Shown: positions 55,429 to 64,000, counted from the stretch's first letter. The stretch: DNA of 64,000 bases from Acetobacter oryzoeni (GCF_004014775.2 NZ_CP042808.1:1826001-1890000); one strand, 5' to 3'. Made by a program: numbers and translations. Notes: a model not told the origin generated them from the letters alone.

Positions 55429-56067
55429 ATGACACGCGAAACCGAAGAAACCGCAGCAACAGAACAAGCCCCCGGACGCCGTGACTTTTTGGGAATTGTA
55501 ACCACGGCTGGCACAGTTACAGGCTTGGCGGCCTGTGCTGTTCCGTTTGTGCAAAGCCTGAAGCCGCAGGATAGTGCATCCGCCCATCTGCCAGTGGATG
55601 TTGATATTTCCAAGCTCACTCCCGGCCAGCAGATGACGGTTGTTTGGCAGGGCAAGCCTGTCTTTATCATGCGCCGCACGCCGGAAGAAATTGCTCTGCT
55701 GCAAGACCACGCTCTGGCTGAAAAACTGCGGGATGCAGAATCCACTGCAAACCAGCAGCCCGCTTATGCCCGCAATTGGCATCGCTCTCTTGTGCCGGAA
55801 TATGGCGTTTACGTGGGTATTTGCACGCATTTGGGCTGCGTGCCGGGCCTTAACCAACCTACAGGCAACACGGCCGATACATGTGGTGGCTATGGCTGCC
55901 CGTGCCACGGATCAAAGTTTGATCTGGCGGGCCGCGTTTATAAAGGCGCACCGGCTCCGTATAATCTGCCTGTCCCGCCTTATTCCATGCCCTCGCCCAC
56001 CAGCATCCGGCTGGGAGAAAACCCCAAAGGGGAAAACTTCGATTTCTCAACAATCGAACAGATTTAA
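55429..56067 (+). CDS. petA: Rieske iron-sulfur protein of the bc1 complex
   Basis: The 212-residue protein has a twin-arginine-like N-terminus (GRRDFLGIVTTAGTVTGLAA), which acts as an uncleaved anchor and Tat signal. The 2Fe-2S cluster motifs are CTHLGC and CPCHGSKFD. The family disulfide is expected from the second Cys of CTHLGC and the first of CPCHG. A flexible hinge (DSASAHLPVDV) precedes the soluble head. It takes the first electron from quinol and passes it to cytochrome c1. Here it is last in the operon, and a strong terminator follows. Confidence 0.95.
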   Translation: MTRETEETAATEQAPGRRDFLGIVTTAGTVTGLAACAVPFVQSLKPQDSASAHLPVDVDISKLTPGQQMTVVWQGKPVFIMRRTPEEIALLQDHALAEKLRDAESTANQQPAYARNWHRSLVPEYGVYVGICTHLGCVPGLNQPTGNTADTCGGYGCPCHGSKFDLAGRVYKGAPAPYNLPVPPYSMPSPTSIRLGENPKGENFDFSTIEQI

Positions 56068-56078
56068 TCTTCTCTACA

Positions 56079-56106
56079 AACGCCGCATTCACCCTGCGGC
56101 GTTTTT
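56079..56106 (+). terminator. Rho-independent terminator after bc1 operon
   Basis: The stem AACGCCGCA / TGCGGCGTT with a 7-base loop is followed by a run of T's. Confidence 0.93.
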
Positions 56107-56134
56107 TATATCAGCATAACAGACACTCTTATTT

Positions 56135-56147
56135 CACTCTGAGAGTG
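56135..56147. promoter_or_regulatory. Palindrome upstream of the flavodoxin-like gene
   Basis: CACTCT-G-AGAGTG is a perfect palindrome. CACTCT also occurs at 56123 and near 56169. The cluster lies about 80-130 bases upstream of the gene at 56252 and may be a regulator site. This is inference from sequence symmetry only. Confidence 0.4.
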
Positions 56148-56251
56148 TGAGATGAATTGTCAAAATTCACTCTTATCGAGGGAATGGAAAACCGCCAATC
56201 TGTGTTGTGGTTGCTTTTTCTAACCAGCTTGATTGCAAGGGTGTAAAATAG

Positions 56252-56803
56252 ATGTCTGATATTGTGGTGATTTATCATTCTGGGTTTGGTCATACCCGCC
56301 GGGTTGCAGAATACGTTGCCAAAGGTGCCAACGCTACACTGCTGGAAATTGATCAAAATGGTGATCTGCCAGAAAGCAGTTGGGAAGCTTTAGATAAAGC
56401 CAAAACCATTGTGTTTGGCACCCCCACTTATATGGGCAATGCCAGTTGGCAGTTTAAAAAGTTTGCAGATGCCACATCCCGCATCTGGTTTAATCGTGGG
56501 TGGCAGAACAAGCTGTTTGCTGGCTTTACAAACAGCGCCAGCCCGGTGGGAGATAAAGGCTGCACCATGGCGTGGCTTCAGGTTCTGGCGGCTCAACACG
56601 GTGGAATCTGGATCAGTCTTGACCTGCTTCCTTCCAACACCAAAGCCGCTACAAAAGCAGATCTCAACGTGCTGGGTGGTGCCGCTGGCCTACTGGTGCA
56701 AAGCCCATCTGATGCCAGCGTAGATGAAATTCCCAGCGGGGATCTGGATACAGCAACAGCTTACGGCGCACGTATTGCAGAAGTAACTTCTCGCTTTAAA
56801 TAA
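56252..56803 (+). CDS. Flavodoxin-fold NAD(P)H:quinone oxidoreductase-like protein
   Basis: The 183-residue protein has a flavodoxin-type FMN-binding loop at the N-terminus (VVIYHSGFGHTRRVAEYVA). FGTPTYMGNASWQFKKF and FTNSASPVGDKGC are the usual second and third FMN-contact segments of the WrbA/flavodoxin family. It probably reduces quinones or acts as a flavin reductase. It is a single gene with symmetrical sequence repeats in its upstream region. Quinone reduction is inferred, not shown. Confidence 0.85.
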   Translation: MSDIVVIYHSGFGHTRRVAEYVAKGANATLLEIDQNGDLPESSWEALDKAKTIVFGTPTYMGNASWQFKKFADATSRIWFNRGWQNKLFAGFTNSASPVGDKGCTMAWLQVLAAQHGGIWISLDLLPSNTKAATKADLNVLGGAAGLLVQSPSDASVDEIPSGDLDTATAYGARIAEVTSRFK

Positions 56804-56845
56804 CAGACACTTAGCCAGCATGTTTCCTGCCGCGGAATAGCAGAC

Positions 56846-57433
56846 ATGCTGGCTATACCTTTTTCAGCCAGCCCCTCAAACGCTAAAACACCCCCAGCAT
56901 CTACCACAAACGGGGACGTAATGGCTGTTTCTTGGGGGGATTTTCAGGCTATCATCCAGCTTTCCGCTGGCTTGAATGTTGCTATTCTCAGCTTTGTGGA
57001 TATCAGCATCCCCGCCATTAAGGAACGCCGCCGTGTGTTTTCCAAGGCACGGCAGGAGCTGGAAATCTACCGCAAGAACCCACACAAAGTGACAACAGAA
57101 GATAAAGCCGCCCATGCTGGCGCGGTAGGAGAAATAGACCGCCAGCTTTTTGACCTGTGGCGTGAAACATCAGAGTTTGAAACCGTGGAAGATTCCATGA
57201 TTAAAACGACGGGTGTTTTCGGCTTTATTGGTGCAATCGTGAGCATAAGCCTGTTGTGGTATTCTGGCTTGCATTACGATGACCCAATCAGAACATCAGG
57301 AGAGTTACTGACATTACTTTCGTTCCTCTCCTTAGCGGCGGCATTTTTCATTAACTTTATTACTGCGTTTAAGGCAGCACATTATACAAAGCGCTGTAAC
57401 GACCTACGGCAACAAATGCGGCAAAAACTATAA
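56846..57433 (+). CDS. Hypothetical inner-membrane protein
   Basis: I do not recognise a family for this 195-residue protein. The first half is soluble, with a weak hydrophobic stretch around residues 34-52 (AIIQLSAGLNVAILSFVDI) and a charged helix-rich section (KERRRVFSKARQELEIYRKNP). Two clear membrane helices are near residues 122-142 (GVFGFIGAIVSISLLWYSG) and 151-171 (LLTLLSFLSLAAAFFINFI). The start may be at 56846 or at the ATG at 56921 (MAVSWGDF). It is a single gene between the flavodoxin-like gene and the porin. Confidence 0.65.
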   Translation: MLAIPFSASPSNAKTPPASTTNGDVMAVSWGDFQAIIQLSAGLNVAILSFVDISIPAIKERRRVFSKARQELEIYRKNPHKVTTEDKAAHAGAVGEIDRQLFDLWRETSEFETVEDSMIKTTGVFGFIGAIVSISLLWYSGLHYDDPIRTSGELLTLLSFLSLAAAFFINFITAFKAAHYTKRCNDLRQQMRQKL

Positions 57434-57562
57434 CCCATAAAATTACTCTATCAGCGGATAACATATATCATTTCTTTGTTATTTCTTTTTCGGAATGTTT
57501 TTATCTACACTTCCCAGTGATCTGGCCATACAACCTGCCGCGCTGAAGGGGAAATACCCTCC

Positions 57563-58879
57563 ATGACGACGCTTCCCAAACAAACAAAACTTTTCTTGCT
57601 GTTTTCTGCATCTTCACTGTTGCTTCCTGTCATGCACAAAATAGCACACGCGCAGGTTCTGCCCTTTACAAGCCTGAAAACAAGCAGTTCCAGCTTGGGC
57701 CGCTGGCTGTCTGATATTACCCTTACGGGGCAGATTGAAGGCGGTATCATGGCCAACCCGGCACGCCCCAACCCTGGCTATAACTACGGGGACTTTCTGG
57801 CTGATCATGCTAACCAGGTACAACTCAACCAAGCTGAATTCACCATCTCCAAAGCCATTGATTCCAGCCTGAACGACTATCAAATCGGCTTCACGCTGGA
57901 GGGGCTGTATGGTTCCGATGCCAGATACTACCATGTGCTGGGTATTTCAGATCAGGAATGGAAGGCGCGTTACCAGCTTATTCCCGCCCAAGCACATGTA
58001 GATGTCCATCTGCCGTGGCTGACAAAAGGTGGGCTGGATATGCAGGTTGGTATTCTGCAGGCCCCAATGGGTGTTGAAGGATTGGACCCGACATCCCGCG
58101 CCTTTTATACGCTTGCCTATACATCTGAATATTCTGTGCCGTTTGAGCATATCGGCGCCATGTTTAACTGGCACGTAACACCCATGGTGGATGTAACGTT
58201 CGGGATTGATACCGGCAACCAGACATCCTTTGGCAATTCTGATAACAACCACATGCCTGCGGCCTATTTTGGCTTTAACCTTAACAATCTGGCACATGGC
58301 AAACTACGCATTGTAGAGCTCAGCCGCGTTGGGCCAGAAAACTCATGGCGCAGTGTCGGACATTATGAAGCAGACCATGCGCAACGCTTCTGGAACGATA
58401 TCAACGCCACCTATGCTATCAACGACAAGCTTTCTGTTACTGCAGAATTCAACTATCTGCATGATGAAGGCGTGCGTGGCATTGGGGCGCGCGGGCAGTT
58501 TGCTGGTGCTGATGCAGAAAGTTTTGTCAGCTTCCTCAGCTACAAGATCAACAAGGAGTTCACCTTCAATTATCGTGGGGAAATCTACCGCGATAATAAC
58601 AACATGATGGTGGCCACCTTCCGCGGCAACAATTCCTATATGGAAGCCTTGGCTGGCACGGGTGGAGAAACCGTTGCTGGCCCATCTGGCCACGGCACTA
58701 CGTATGGAGATCTGTCCTTAAACGTCGTGTATCATCCAGATTTGGGGCACCACGTGCGCGTCTTCCAGTTGCGGCCGGAAATACGGTTTGATCGTTCCCT
58801 TAACGGCACCACGCCTTTTAACGGTGGCCGAAACAACGGCATGTTTACCTTTGGTGGCGATGCCGTTATCGGGTTCTGA
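57563..58879 (+). CDS. Outer-membrane beta-barrel porin (BBP2/OmpL-like)
   Basis: The 438-residue protein has a signal peptide ending near AHA-QVLPF. The mature part consists of alternating strands with the pattern of the putative beta-barrel porin-2 family: LTGQIEGGIMANPARPN, NQVQLNQAEFTISKAID, DVHLPWLTKGGLDMQVG, and a C-terminal aromatic-ended strand (FTFGGDAVIGF). It should form a diffusion pore for small solutes in the outer membrane; the solute is unknown. A terminator lies just after the stop codon. It is convergent with the purine permease gene, a possible hint of nucleobase uptake. Confidence 0.8.
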   Translation: MTTLPKQTKLFLLFSASSLLLPVMHKIAHAQVLPFTSLKTSSSSLGRWLSDITLTGQIEGGIMANPARPNPGYNYGDFLADHANQVQLNQAEFTISKAIDSSLNDYQIGFTLEGLYGSDARYYHVLGISDQEWKARYQLIPAQAHVDVHLPWLTKGGLDMQVGILQAPMGVEGLDPTSRAFYTLAYTSEYSVPFEHIGAMFNWHVTPMVDVTFGIDTGNQTSFGNSDNNHMPAAYFGFNLNNLAHGKLRIVELSRVGPENSWRSVGHYEADHAQRFWNDINATYAINDKLSVTAEFNYLHDEGVRGIGARGQFAGADAESFVSFLSYKINKEFTFNYRGEIYRDNNNMMVATFRGNNSYMEALAGTGGETVAGPSGHGTTYGDLSLNVVYHPDLGHHVRVFQLRPEIRFDRSLNGTTPFNGGRNNGMFTFGGDAVIGF

Positions 58880-58890
58880 TACACTCAAGC

Positions 58891-58926
58891 ACAGGCTGTC
58901 ATATCCATGGCGGCCTGTTTTGTTTT
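58891..58926 (+). terminator. Terminator after the porin gene
   Basis: An 8-base stem (ACAGGCTG / CGGCCTGT) is followed by TTTTGTTTTTT. Confidence 0.8.
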
Positions 58927-60285
58927 TTAGTTACCCAATCTGGATGAGAGCACCAGATACAAAATAAATACACAGTCTAGCCCGCAGAGCATCAGGGTAA
59001 GTTCCGCCCATTTGCGGGTTGTCAGCACAAAGGCTGTGTGCAGCAGCAAGCCAAATGCCAGACTGACCATAAAATCACCCGTCAGCACGGTAACAAGCAG
59101 CATAAACAGCGGAATAACCCGCTCCTGCACAGCCAAAGATTTCAGATCCGGCAGGCTGCCCAACATACCCAACCCCACCAGAATCAGGGCCGGTGCTGTT
59201 GCCACAGCAGGCACACAAATGATGAGCGGCCACAAGATGGAGGACACAGCAAACAGGCAGGCCACCACCAGTGCTGTCAGACCCGTGCGTCCACCCTCTT
59301 CCACCCCCACCAGAGATTCCAGATACGCTGAAACCGTGGACGTGCCTAAAGCAGACCCAATAACACTGGCTGTTGCATCTGCCACAAAAGCCGATTTTGC
59401 CAGCAAAGGCTGCCCCTGCTTATCCTTCAGGCCAGAACGCTGCATCACGGCCATCATGGTGCCCGTGGCATCAAAAAAATCACCCAAAAAGAAATAAAGC
59501 GTTATGGGTAAAACCAGAAACAGATTGGCAAACAGGCCGTGAAAATCATACGGGAATAACATGAACCACGGGTAGGAAGGCCAATCCACCCAATGTGCTG
59601 GCAGTTGTGTAACCCTGCTGCCATCTGGATGCGCAACCCACAGCCCGGCAATGGTTACTGCAATAACAGACAGTAAAATGGCCGCAGGTATACGCGCCCA
59701 TTTTAACATCATGGCCAGAAAAACCCCGGCCAAGGCCAACAACACAACGGGGTTGGACAGTTGCCCAAATACCAACCCTTCCCCGCCCTTGGTTACCAAA
59801 CCCCCATTTACAATGCCGATATGAGCCACAAAGGCCCCAATAGCAAAATGAATGCCCTGTTTGACTGAAAGCGGGAATGTTTCAACAATTCTACGCCGCC
59901 ACGGCGTGAGGGAGAGGAACAGAAACCCAAGCCCACCCAACAACACCATGGTAAAGGCCTGATCCGGTGGCACCCCCATACGCACAACAACAATCTGGGC
60001 AAACACCACGTTGCTGCTCATAACTGGTGCCAGCGCGATAGGCAGATTAGCCCCCACGGCCATAATAAAAGACCCCACAACAGCAGAAGCTATTGTGGTG
60101 ATAACCATGGCATGCTGGTCTAACCCGGCAGAGGCCAGAATATTGGGGTTAACCGCCATAATATAGGCCATAGCCCCAAAGGTGGTGATACCTGCCACAA
60201 CCTCCTTGGGGATACTGGACCCTCGGCCAGAAATATCAAAAGCACGATCCAGACATGCACGCATGCCTGACCATAAATATCTCAT
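58927..60285 (-). CDS. NCS2-family purine permease (AzgA-like)
   Basis: The 452-residue protein has about 12-14 membrane helices. RGSSIPKEVVAGITTFGAMAYIMAVNP is the typical start of the AzgA (COG2252) group. Later motifs are FDATGTMMAVMQRSGL, LVGVEEGGRTGLTALV, and ATASVIGSALGTSTVSAYLES. Members of this group carry hypoxanthine, guanine or adenine with protons across the inner membrane. Substrate choice cannot be read off directly. It is a single gene convergent with the porin and divergent from a small gene at 60511. Confidence 0.9.
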   Translation of the reverse strand: MRYLWSGMRACLDRAFDISGRGSSIPKEVVAGITTFGAMAYIMAVNPNILASAGLDQHAMVITTIASAVVGSFIMAVGANLPIALAPVMSSNVVFAQIVVVRMGVPPDQAFTMVLLGGLGFLFLSLTPWRRRIVETFPLSVKQGIHFAIGAFVAHIGIVNGGLVTKGGEGLVFGQLSNPVVLLALAGVFLAMMLKWARIPAAILLSVIAVTIAGLWVAHPDGSRVTQLPAHWVDWPSYPWFMLFPYDFHGLFANLFLVLPITLYFFLGDFFDATGTMMAVMQRSGLKDKQGQPLLAKSAFVADATASVIGSALGTSTVSAYLESLVGVEEGGRTGLTALVVACLFAVSSILWPLIICVPAVATAPALILVGLGMLGSLPDLKSLAVQERVIPLFMLLVTVLTGDFMVSLAFGLLLHTAFVLTTRKWAELTLMLCGLDCVFILYLVLSSRLGN

Positions 60286-60510
60286 CCATTCCTCGGCAGT
60301 GCTGCTAGGGCCAGTTTCTATTGTATCTTACGGATGTACGAACAAAAATAACACCAGCGGAATAAAAGTTTTCCTGCGCTAACGAATGTAATCTGCGCAG
60401 CACATAGCTGCCATCCGGCCTGCCCCCGTAGCCGAATACTGGAGGCATCCCCATTTCGTAGAATGAACAAATGCTTAGGTTTAAGCATCAAGGCAAAAAG
60501 GATATTTTCC

Positions 60511-60753
60511 ATGACTGATAAAGCACCGCACGAAACCAGCTCCCTTTTCCATCTGGCAGAACGCGCCCTTAAGCAGCCCAAGCTGGCAACCAAGGAAGAA
60601 GTGCGCGAACTTGCAAACTATGTGCTGAAAGGCGGCGTAAAGGCTGGTGAAGCCGAGCGCGAAGTAGCCAAAAAAGCAGAGCGCAACCCAGAGGGCGTAG
60701 AAGCCTCTGATATTGAATCTCTGGCAAAAACCGTTATTGCCGCACATTCCTGA
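60511..60753 (+). CDS. Small hypothetical soluble protein (80 aa)
   Basis: The ATG at 60511 has AGGA upstream and gives 80 residues. The protein is highly charged, with many Lys, Glu and Ala, and is probably helical: KEEVRELANYVLKGGVKAG and REVAKKAERNPEGV. No known family is recognised. It may be a stress-type or nucleic-acid-associated small protein. A frame opening earlier, at 60463, is not supported by a ribosome site. Confidence 0.65.
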   Translation: MTDKAPHETSSLFHLAERALKQPKLATKEEVRELANYVLKGGVKAGEAEREVAKKAERNPEGVEASDIESLAKTVIAAHS

Positions 60754-60854
60754 AAATTGCGCAGGCAGGTGGCCCAAAACCACCTGCCACCAAAATGTAG
60801 ACTGGGGCTCCCTCTTCTTCTCTCCGAAGATATAATTGCGGACAAAGAAGGGAG

Positions 60855-61559
60855 ATGAATTTGAAAAAGTTACTTCTGGTTGCCATGCTGATATGGGCAA
60901 CACCAGTTATGGCCTCTTCTGCGCCGCAGACTGTTGATGATGCCTATCCTTATGTTGATGCAGCATCCATTTTACTGACCAATGATATCAAAACATTTCT
61001 AAGCGGCGGCAAAAGCCTTATAAATTGGGCTCCTGTTTTTCCGCGCCCAACACCCGTAACGGCCCAAGCCTATTGGGCACACTGGAAGTCTCATTCCTCT
61101 ACGGCGGCCACAGATTTTCCTATGGACAAGCCCATCTATATTACCGGGCCGGTTCTTTCTGTTTCTCAAACAGGGGAAGATTTTTATGTTGATTATGCCT
61201 CATCCCCATCAGGCATAGATGATGTGCAAGCCTATCTCTCCAATAATGGAGTCAATGCTGCCTCATCTTATTCAGCCGGAAAAAAGATCTCTCTGCTTTG
61301 TTTTCGCGCAAAAAACATGTTCCAGCCGACAGATTTAGGCGGCTGTGAGGATATTGGCAGTGTTGCACAAAATATTTTTGTAGATGCGTATAAGGATCTT
61401 GCTCTTATTGCAGCAGGCAAAAGCGGCGGCAGATTGCCCTTTTCTGCTAGCGCACAAAGAATGATTATTTCTGCGCAAAGTTGTGCCTTGCAGCTTCGCA
61501 AGGCTGCATCGGAAGCAGTTTCCACCAGAGAAATGGCTTCATGCAGAGGTGGTGGGTAA
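60855..61559 (+). CDS. Exported protein with OB-fold-like segment
   Basis: The 234-residue protein has a signal peptide ending near VMA-SSAPQ and a ribosome site (AAGGGAG) before the ATG. The middle section (about 90-165), with PIYITGPVLSVSQTGEDFYVDYAS, a central AYLSNNGV, then KKISLLCFRAKNM and LGGCEDI, follows the outline of the tRNA_anti-like/OB-fold periplasmic domains. Those have a strand with ITGxVxxV and a late LxxC. The C-terminus has four cysteines. The function is not known. It is a single gene between an unknown small gene and a convergent esterase. Confidence 0.6.
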   Translation: MNLKKLLLVAMLIWATPVMASSAPQTVDDAYPYVDAASILLTNDIKTFLSGGKSLINWAPVFPRPTPVTAQAYWAHWKSHSSTAATDFPMDKPIYITGPVLSVSQTGEDFYVDYASSPSGIDDVQAYLSNNGVNAASSYSAGKKISLLCFRAKNMFQPTDLGGCEDIGSVAQNIFVDAYKDLALIAAGKSGGRLPFSASAQRMIISAQSCALQLRKAASEAVSTREMASCRGGG

Positions 61560-61610
61560 AGCTAACACCACAGCCTGACAGGCTAAACAACCTGTCAGGC
61601 ACTGTTGGTA

Positions 61611-62567
61611 TTACAGATTCAATGTGCGTTTAAGTGCTGCACAGTAGGCATCCATAAACCTACGGGAAAGTTCGGCATCTGGCACATACATATCAAACAC
61701 ATGATACGCCCCCGGCACCACCATAACTTCCGTTGGCACGGCCGCTGCCATCAGGCGGGTTGCGTAATCAAGGTCTTCTTTCAAAAACAGATCCATTGAT
61801 CCCACACCAATAAAGGTGGGAGGCAAACCTGCCAGATCAGTTGCACGGCCAGCCGCTGCATATGGCGGCGTTTGCGGGCCACCCGCTTTATCACCCAGAT
61901 AAGCCTGCCATGCGTATTTGTTGGCAGAACGTGTCCAGACAAATTCGCCAAAATTGGCGCCCGGATCACTGTTTATTGCCGTGCGATCATCCAGCATGGG
62001 GTAAATAAGCAACTGAAAAGCCAGTTTGTATTCTTTTTTGTCACGCGCCATCAGGCTCAGCGCTGCACTTAAACCACCACCTGCACTTTCACCCGCAACA
62101 ACAACCTTATCACGCGAAATACCAAGTTTGCTGGCGTTTTCATGCACCCATTTCAGCACTGCGTAACAGTCTTCAATCGCACCGGGATATTTGACCTCAG
62201 GCGCCAGCCGATAATCTACAGAGAAAATCTGAAATCCCAGATCACTGGCCAGCTTTTGGCATTTGGGGTCATCCACTTCTGGATGGCCAGAAACAAGACC
62301 GCCACCATGAATGTAAACCATGGCAGGCGCATTGGGCTGCACTTCACGCGGCGTATAAACAACCACACGCACATCTGGGGCATTGTTCAACCCCGGTACG
62401 TATTCTTCCCGCGTGATAACATCTGGCAGAGGCCGACCTTCTATAAGGCGCACAGATGTTAGAAAAACTTCTCGCACTTCTGGCAGTGAAAGCGACGAAA
62501 GACCATCAAAAGATGGCATTTTCTCAAGAATGGGAAGGAATTCGGGATTAACTACTGATTTTGGCAT
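61611..62567 (-). CDS. HSL-type alpha/beta-hydrolase esterase
   Basis: The 318-residue protein belongs to the hormone-sensitive-lipase group. It has HGGGLVSGHPE (oxyanion hole), FSVDYRLAPEVKYP, the nucleophile Ser in GESAGGGLSAALS (near residue 158), Asp in VGSMDLFLKED, and His in GAYHVFD. It likely hydrolyses short-chain esters in the cytoplasm. No signal peptide is seen. The start has GGAGG (AGGAGG-like) about 7 bases upstream. It is a single gene; the natural substrate is unknown. Confidence 0.9.
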   Translation of the reverse strand: MPKSVVNPEFLPILEKMPSFDGLSSLSLPEVREVFLTSVRLIEGRPLPDVITREEYVPGLNNAPDVRVVVYTPREVQPNAPAMVYIHGGGLVSGHPEVDDPKCQKLASDLGFQIFSVDYRLAPEVKYPGAIEDCYAVLKWVHENASKLGISRDKVVVAGESAGGGLSAALSLMARDKKEYKLAFQLLIYPMLDDRTAINSDPGANFGEFVWTRSANKYAWQAYLGDKAGGPQTPPYAAAGRATDLAGLPPTFIGVGSMDLFLKEDLDYATRLMAAAVPTEVMVVPGAYHVFDMYVPDAELSRRFMDAYCAALKRTLNL

Positions 62568-62873
62568 AGTAACTCGCCTCCTATTTTGCGGCTGGCATCA
62601 CAGACCATGCCGCAAGACAAGTGTATATACCTATGAACCTTAGAGTTTATTGATTGGTATCAATATAAAAATACAATACTCAGATATTTTATATATGATT
62701 TTCACATAACATATTATGTTTATACGTATTATAAGTTTAATTTATTAAAAGAAATACTATTTAAACGTAATTGAAATTCATAATATATTTTATGTTTTCT
62801 GTATGAATATAAACGACACCAAGCAACAACAGGTATTCTAAAAATACCAGCTAACCTATTACCCAGATAGATT
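62568..62873. other. A+T-rich intergenic region, no gene seen
   Basis: About 300 bases, very A+T-rich from 62640 to 62820, hold the esterase promoter. I see no gene. Confidence 0.6.
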
Positions 62874-62907
62874 CATGGTCAGCCTGATTGACACCAGGCT
62901 GACCATG
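62874..62907 (-). terminator. Hairpin after the Hint-domain gene
   Basis: A perfect 13-base inverted repeat (CATGGTCAGCCTG / CAGGCTGACCATG) with an 8-base loop lies 16 bases beyond the stop codon of the gene at 62924. Confidence 0.65.
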
Positions 62908-62923
62908 AAAACACTTTCTTTAA

Positions 62924-64000
62924 TTAAGCAAAACTCTTTTTGCTATCAGCTTGTTTTTCAGTGTTCGCAATGTAAGGCCCTGCAGCACGGATTGTTATGG
63001 AAAGCAGCGCTATTTCATGGCCGATCAGATGATCTTCCAAGGGCAACAAGGCATTGCCATCTGTCCATGCGCAATCTGTCCAACCCGTTTCATGCCAGCC
63101 TTCGGGCTTGTCCTGCTTGAGATGTGCGATGATGCCATGCTGCTTTCCGGCTGCGGCAAGATGCACATCCGCTACAGCTACGCCCATAACCCGACGGTCA
63201 TCCACAAAAGGCCCGATGACATCGGCAGGCCGTGCAGCGCGGGAAACAACGCGTACAAAGCGTGTACCTGCACGCAGCATAAAGCTATACCGCTGGCCGT
63301 TACGCCGCACGGCACGCACAATGGCGCCTTTATCTGTTACCAGATGCAAGTCTGGCTCCTCAGTAAGAACCTGCGGTGCTTCAGCCACCAGATGCTCTGC
63401 AATACCTGTTGAGCGGTCTGCCAATTTGCGGAACAGCGGCTCCACAAAAGCACGATCCACACACAAATCTACTGCAGCATCTTTTTCCCAGCTTTTGACT
63501 TTTCCGCCCATGCTCATGACAGAGCCAGCCTGACGGAACGCCCGGCGGTTACCGGTATCCAAGTAGCTTTCTGTCAGCATACCATCTGCTGTAATCACAG
63601 AATGTTCTTCTGTTTCTACATGATAGTAATCGTAAGAGGTGATAGATTTATCATAAAAGATGGAAGATCCGTTCACCAACATGCGCACAGGCACAAACTT
63701 GCCTTCAAAGAACAGGCAATGTTCAGATGTAATCAGCATATCCTTGTAAGGCACGCCATCTGCAATGGCATCCTTAAGGATACGCACTGGGTATCCTGCC
63801 TCATCATCTGGCAGACCAGCCCGCACATTGGCATGCGCCTTACCAGCCCATGTCACTTTACGAACAGTGCTTTGACCATCTGCAAATGTGAGAACTTTAT
63901 CCCCCAGCTGCAAAGTTTCAACTGCAACATCACCAGACAGTGTGCGGATCATGGAGCCTGCAAGAAAACAGACTTCATAAACGGCATTGCCATCCGCATC
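62924..64000 (-). CDS. Hint-domain surface protein, 3' part only
   Basis: The frame runs off the right edge of the window, so only the last 358 codons are visible. The first visible residues are YEVCFLAGSMIRT, where Cys is the first residue of a Hint (hedgehog/intein) domain. GDKVLTFADG, then the late block SEHCLFFEGKFVPVRMLVNG with the conserved His, complete the domain by about 110 residues. HSVITADGMLTESYLDTGNR follows. The remaining 200 residues are a conserved C-terminal region seen with Hint domains in Acetobacteraceae proteins. The complete gene probably has an N-terminal repeat or adhesin part that the Hint domain could cut and release or tether. An internal ATG at 63952 is not the start. 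Confidence 0.85.
   Translation of the reverse strand, partial: DADGNAVYEVCFLAGSMIRTLSGDVAVETLQLGDKVLTFADGQSTVRKVTWAGKAHANVRAGLPDDEAGYPVRILKDAIADGVPYKDMLITSEHCLFFEGKFVPVRMLVNGSSIFYDKSITSYDYYHVETEEHSVITADGMLTESYLDTGNRRAFRQAGSVMSMGGKVKSWEKDAAVDLCVDRAFVEPLFRKLADRSTGIAEHLVAEAPQVLTEEPDLHLVTDKGAIVRAVRRNGQRYSFMLRAGTRFVRVVSRAARPADVIGPFVDDRRVMGVAVADVHLAAAGKQHGIIAHLKQDKPEGWHETGWTDCAWTDGNALLPLEDHLIGHEIALLSITIRAAGPYIANTEKQADSKKSFA

Overview
The window looks like chromosomal DNA of an acetic acid bacterium (Acetobacteraceae, most like Acetobacter). The indications are hopanoid-transport genes (hpnN/hpnL type), a Hint-domain surface protein of the kind common in this family, an OprB-type sugar porin, a SAM-II riboswitch on metZ (typical of Alphaproteobacteria), DUF3297 and DUF815 genes, and many decayed insertion sequences. 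The genus is inferred from gene content only; there is no rRNA here.

Bases 1 to about 17,200 form an A+T-richer accessory region. It holds a surface-glycan type locus: a 3' fragment of one FkbH-like gene, a second complete FkbH-like gene, a GT2/GT92-type glycosyltransferase with an extra N-terminal domain, a large exported protein of unknown function, a third FkbH-like gene in reverse orientation that is a close paralogue of the first, a DUF4422 glycosyltransferase-like gene, and a GT17 glycosyltransferase fused to an F5/8-type C domain. Between them lie at least eight decayed transposase pieces (IS5, IS3 and IS701-like). No intact IS is present.

From about 17,300 onward the sequence is compact core genome. 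Blocks in order: ammonium transporter; exported Cys-containing protein; xerC, proline iminopeptidase and an exported two-lobed retropepsin-like protein; priA; yajC; DUF815 ATPase; Rieske oxygenase overlapping a GNAT-Nudix fusion; manC-type bifunctional enzyme; SAM-II riboswitch and metZ; apaG; folE; DJ-1/PfpI and moaB; OprB porin; an SbcCD-like ATPase/nuclease pair; an AaeB/DUF1656/AaeA-like efflux set with an exported partner; DUF3297; sulfide:quinone oxidoreductase-like flavoprotein; hpnN and hpnL; the ribD-ribE-ribBA-ribH operon behind an FMN riboswitch; cytochrome bc1 in the order b, c1, Rieske; flavodoxin-fold protein; membrane protein; beta-barrel porin; NCS2 purine permease; two small/exported unknowns; HSL-type esterase; and the 3' part of a Hint-domain gene leaving the window.

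Links between the blocks: manC would supply GDP-mannose, a possible donor for the glycan genes at the left end. The riboflavin operon feeds FMN/FAD to the flavoproteins here and runs straight into hpnL-hpnN with no terminator that I can see. The quinone-linked SQR-like enzyme and the bc1 complex both belong to the respiratory chain. The most unusual material is the left-hand glycan locus, where FkbH-type proteins have the same modules in two different orders.
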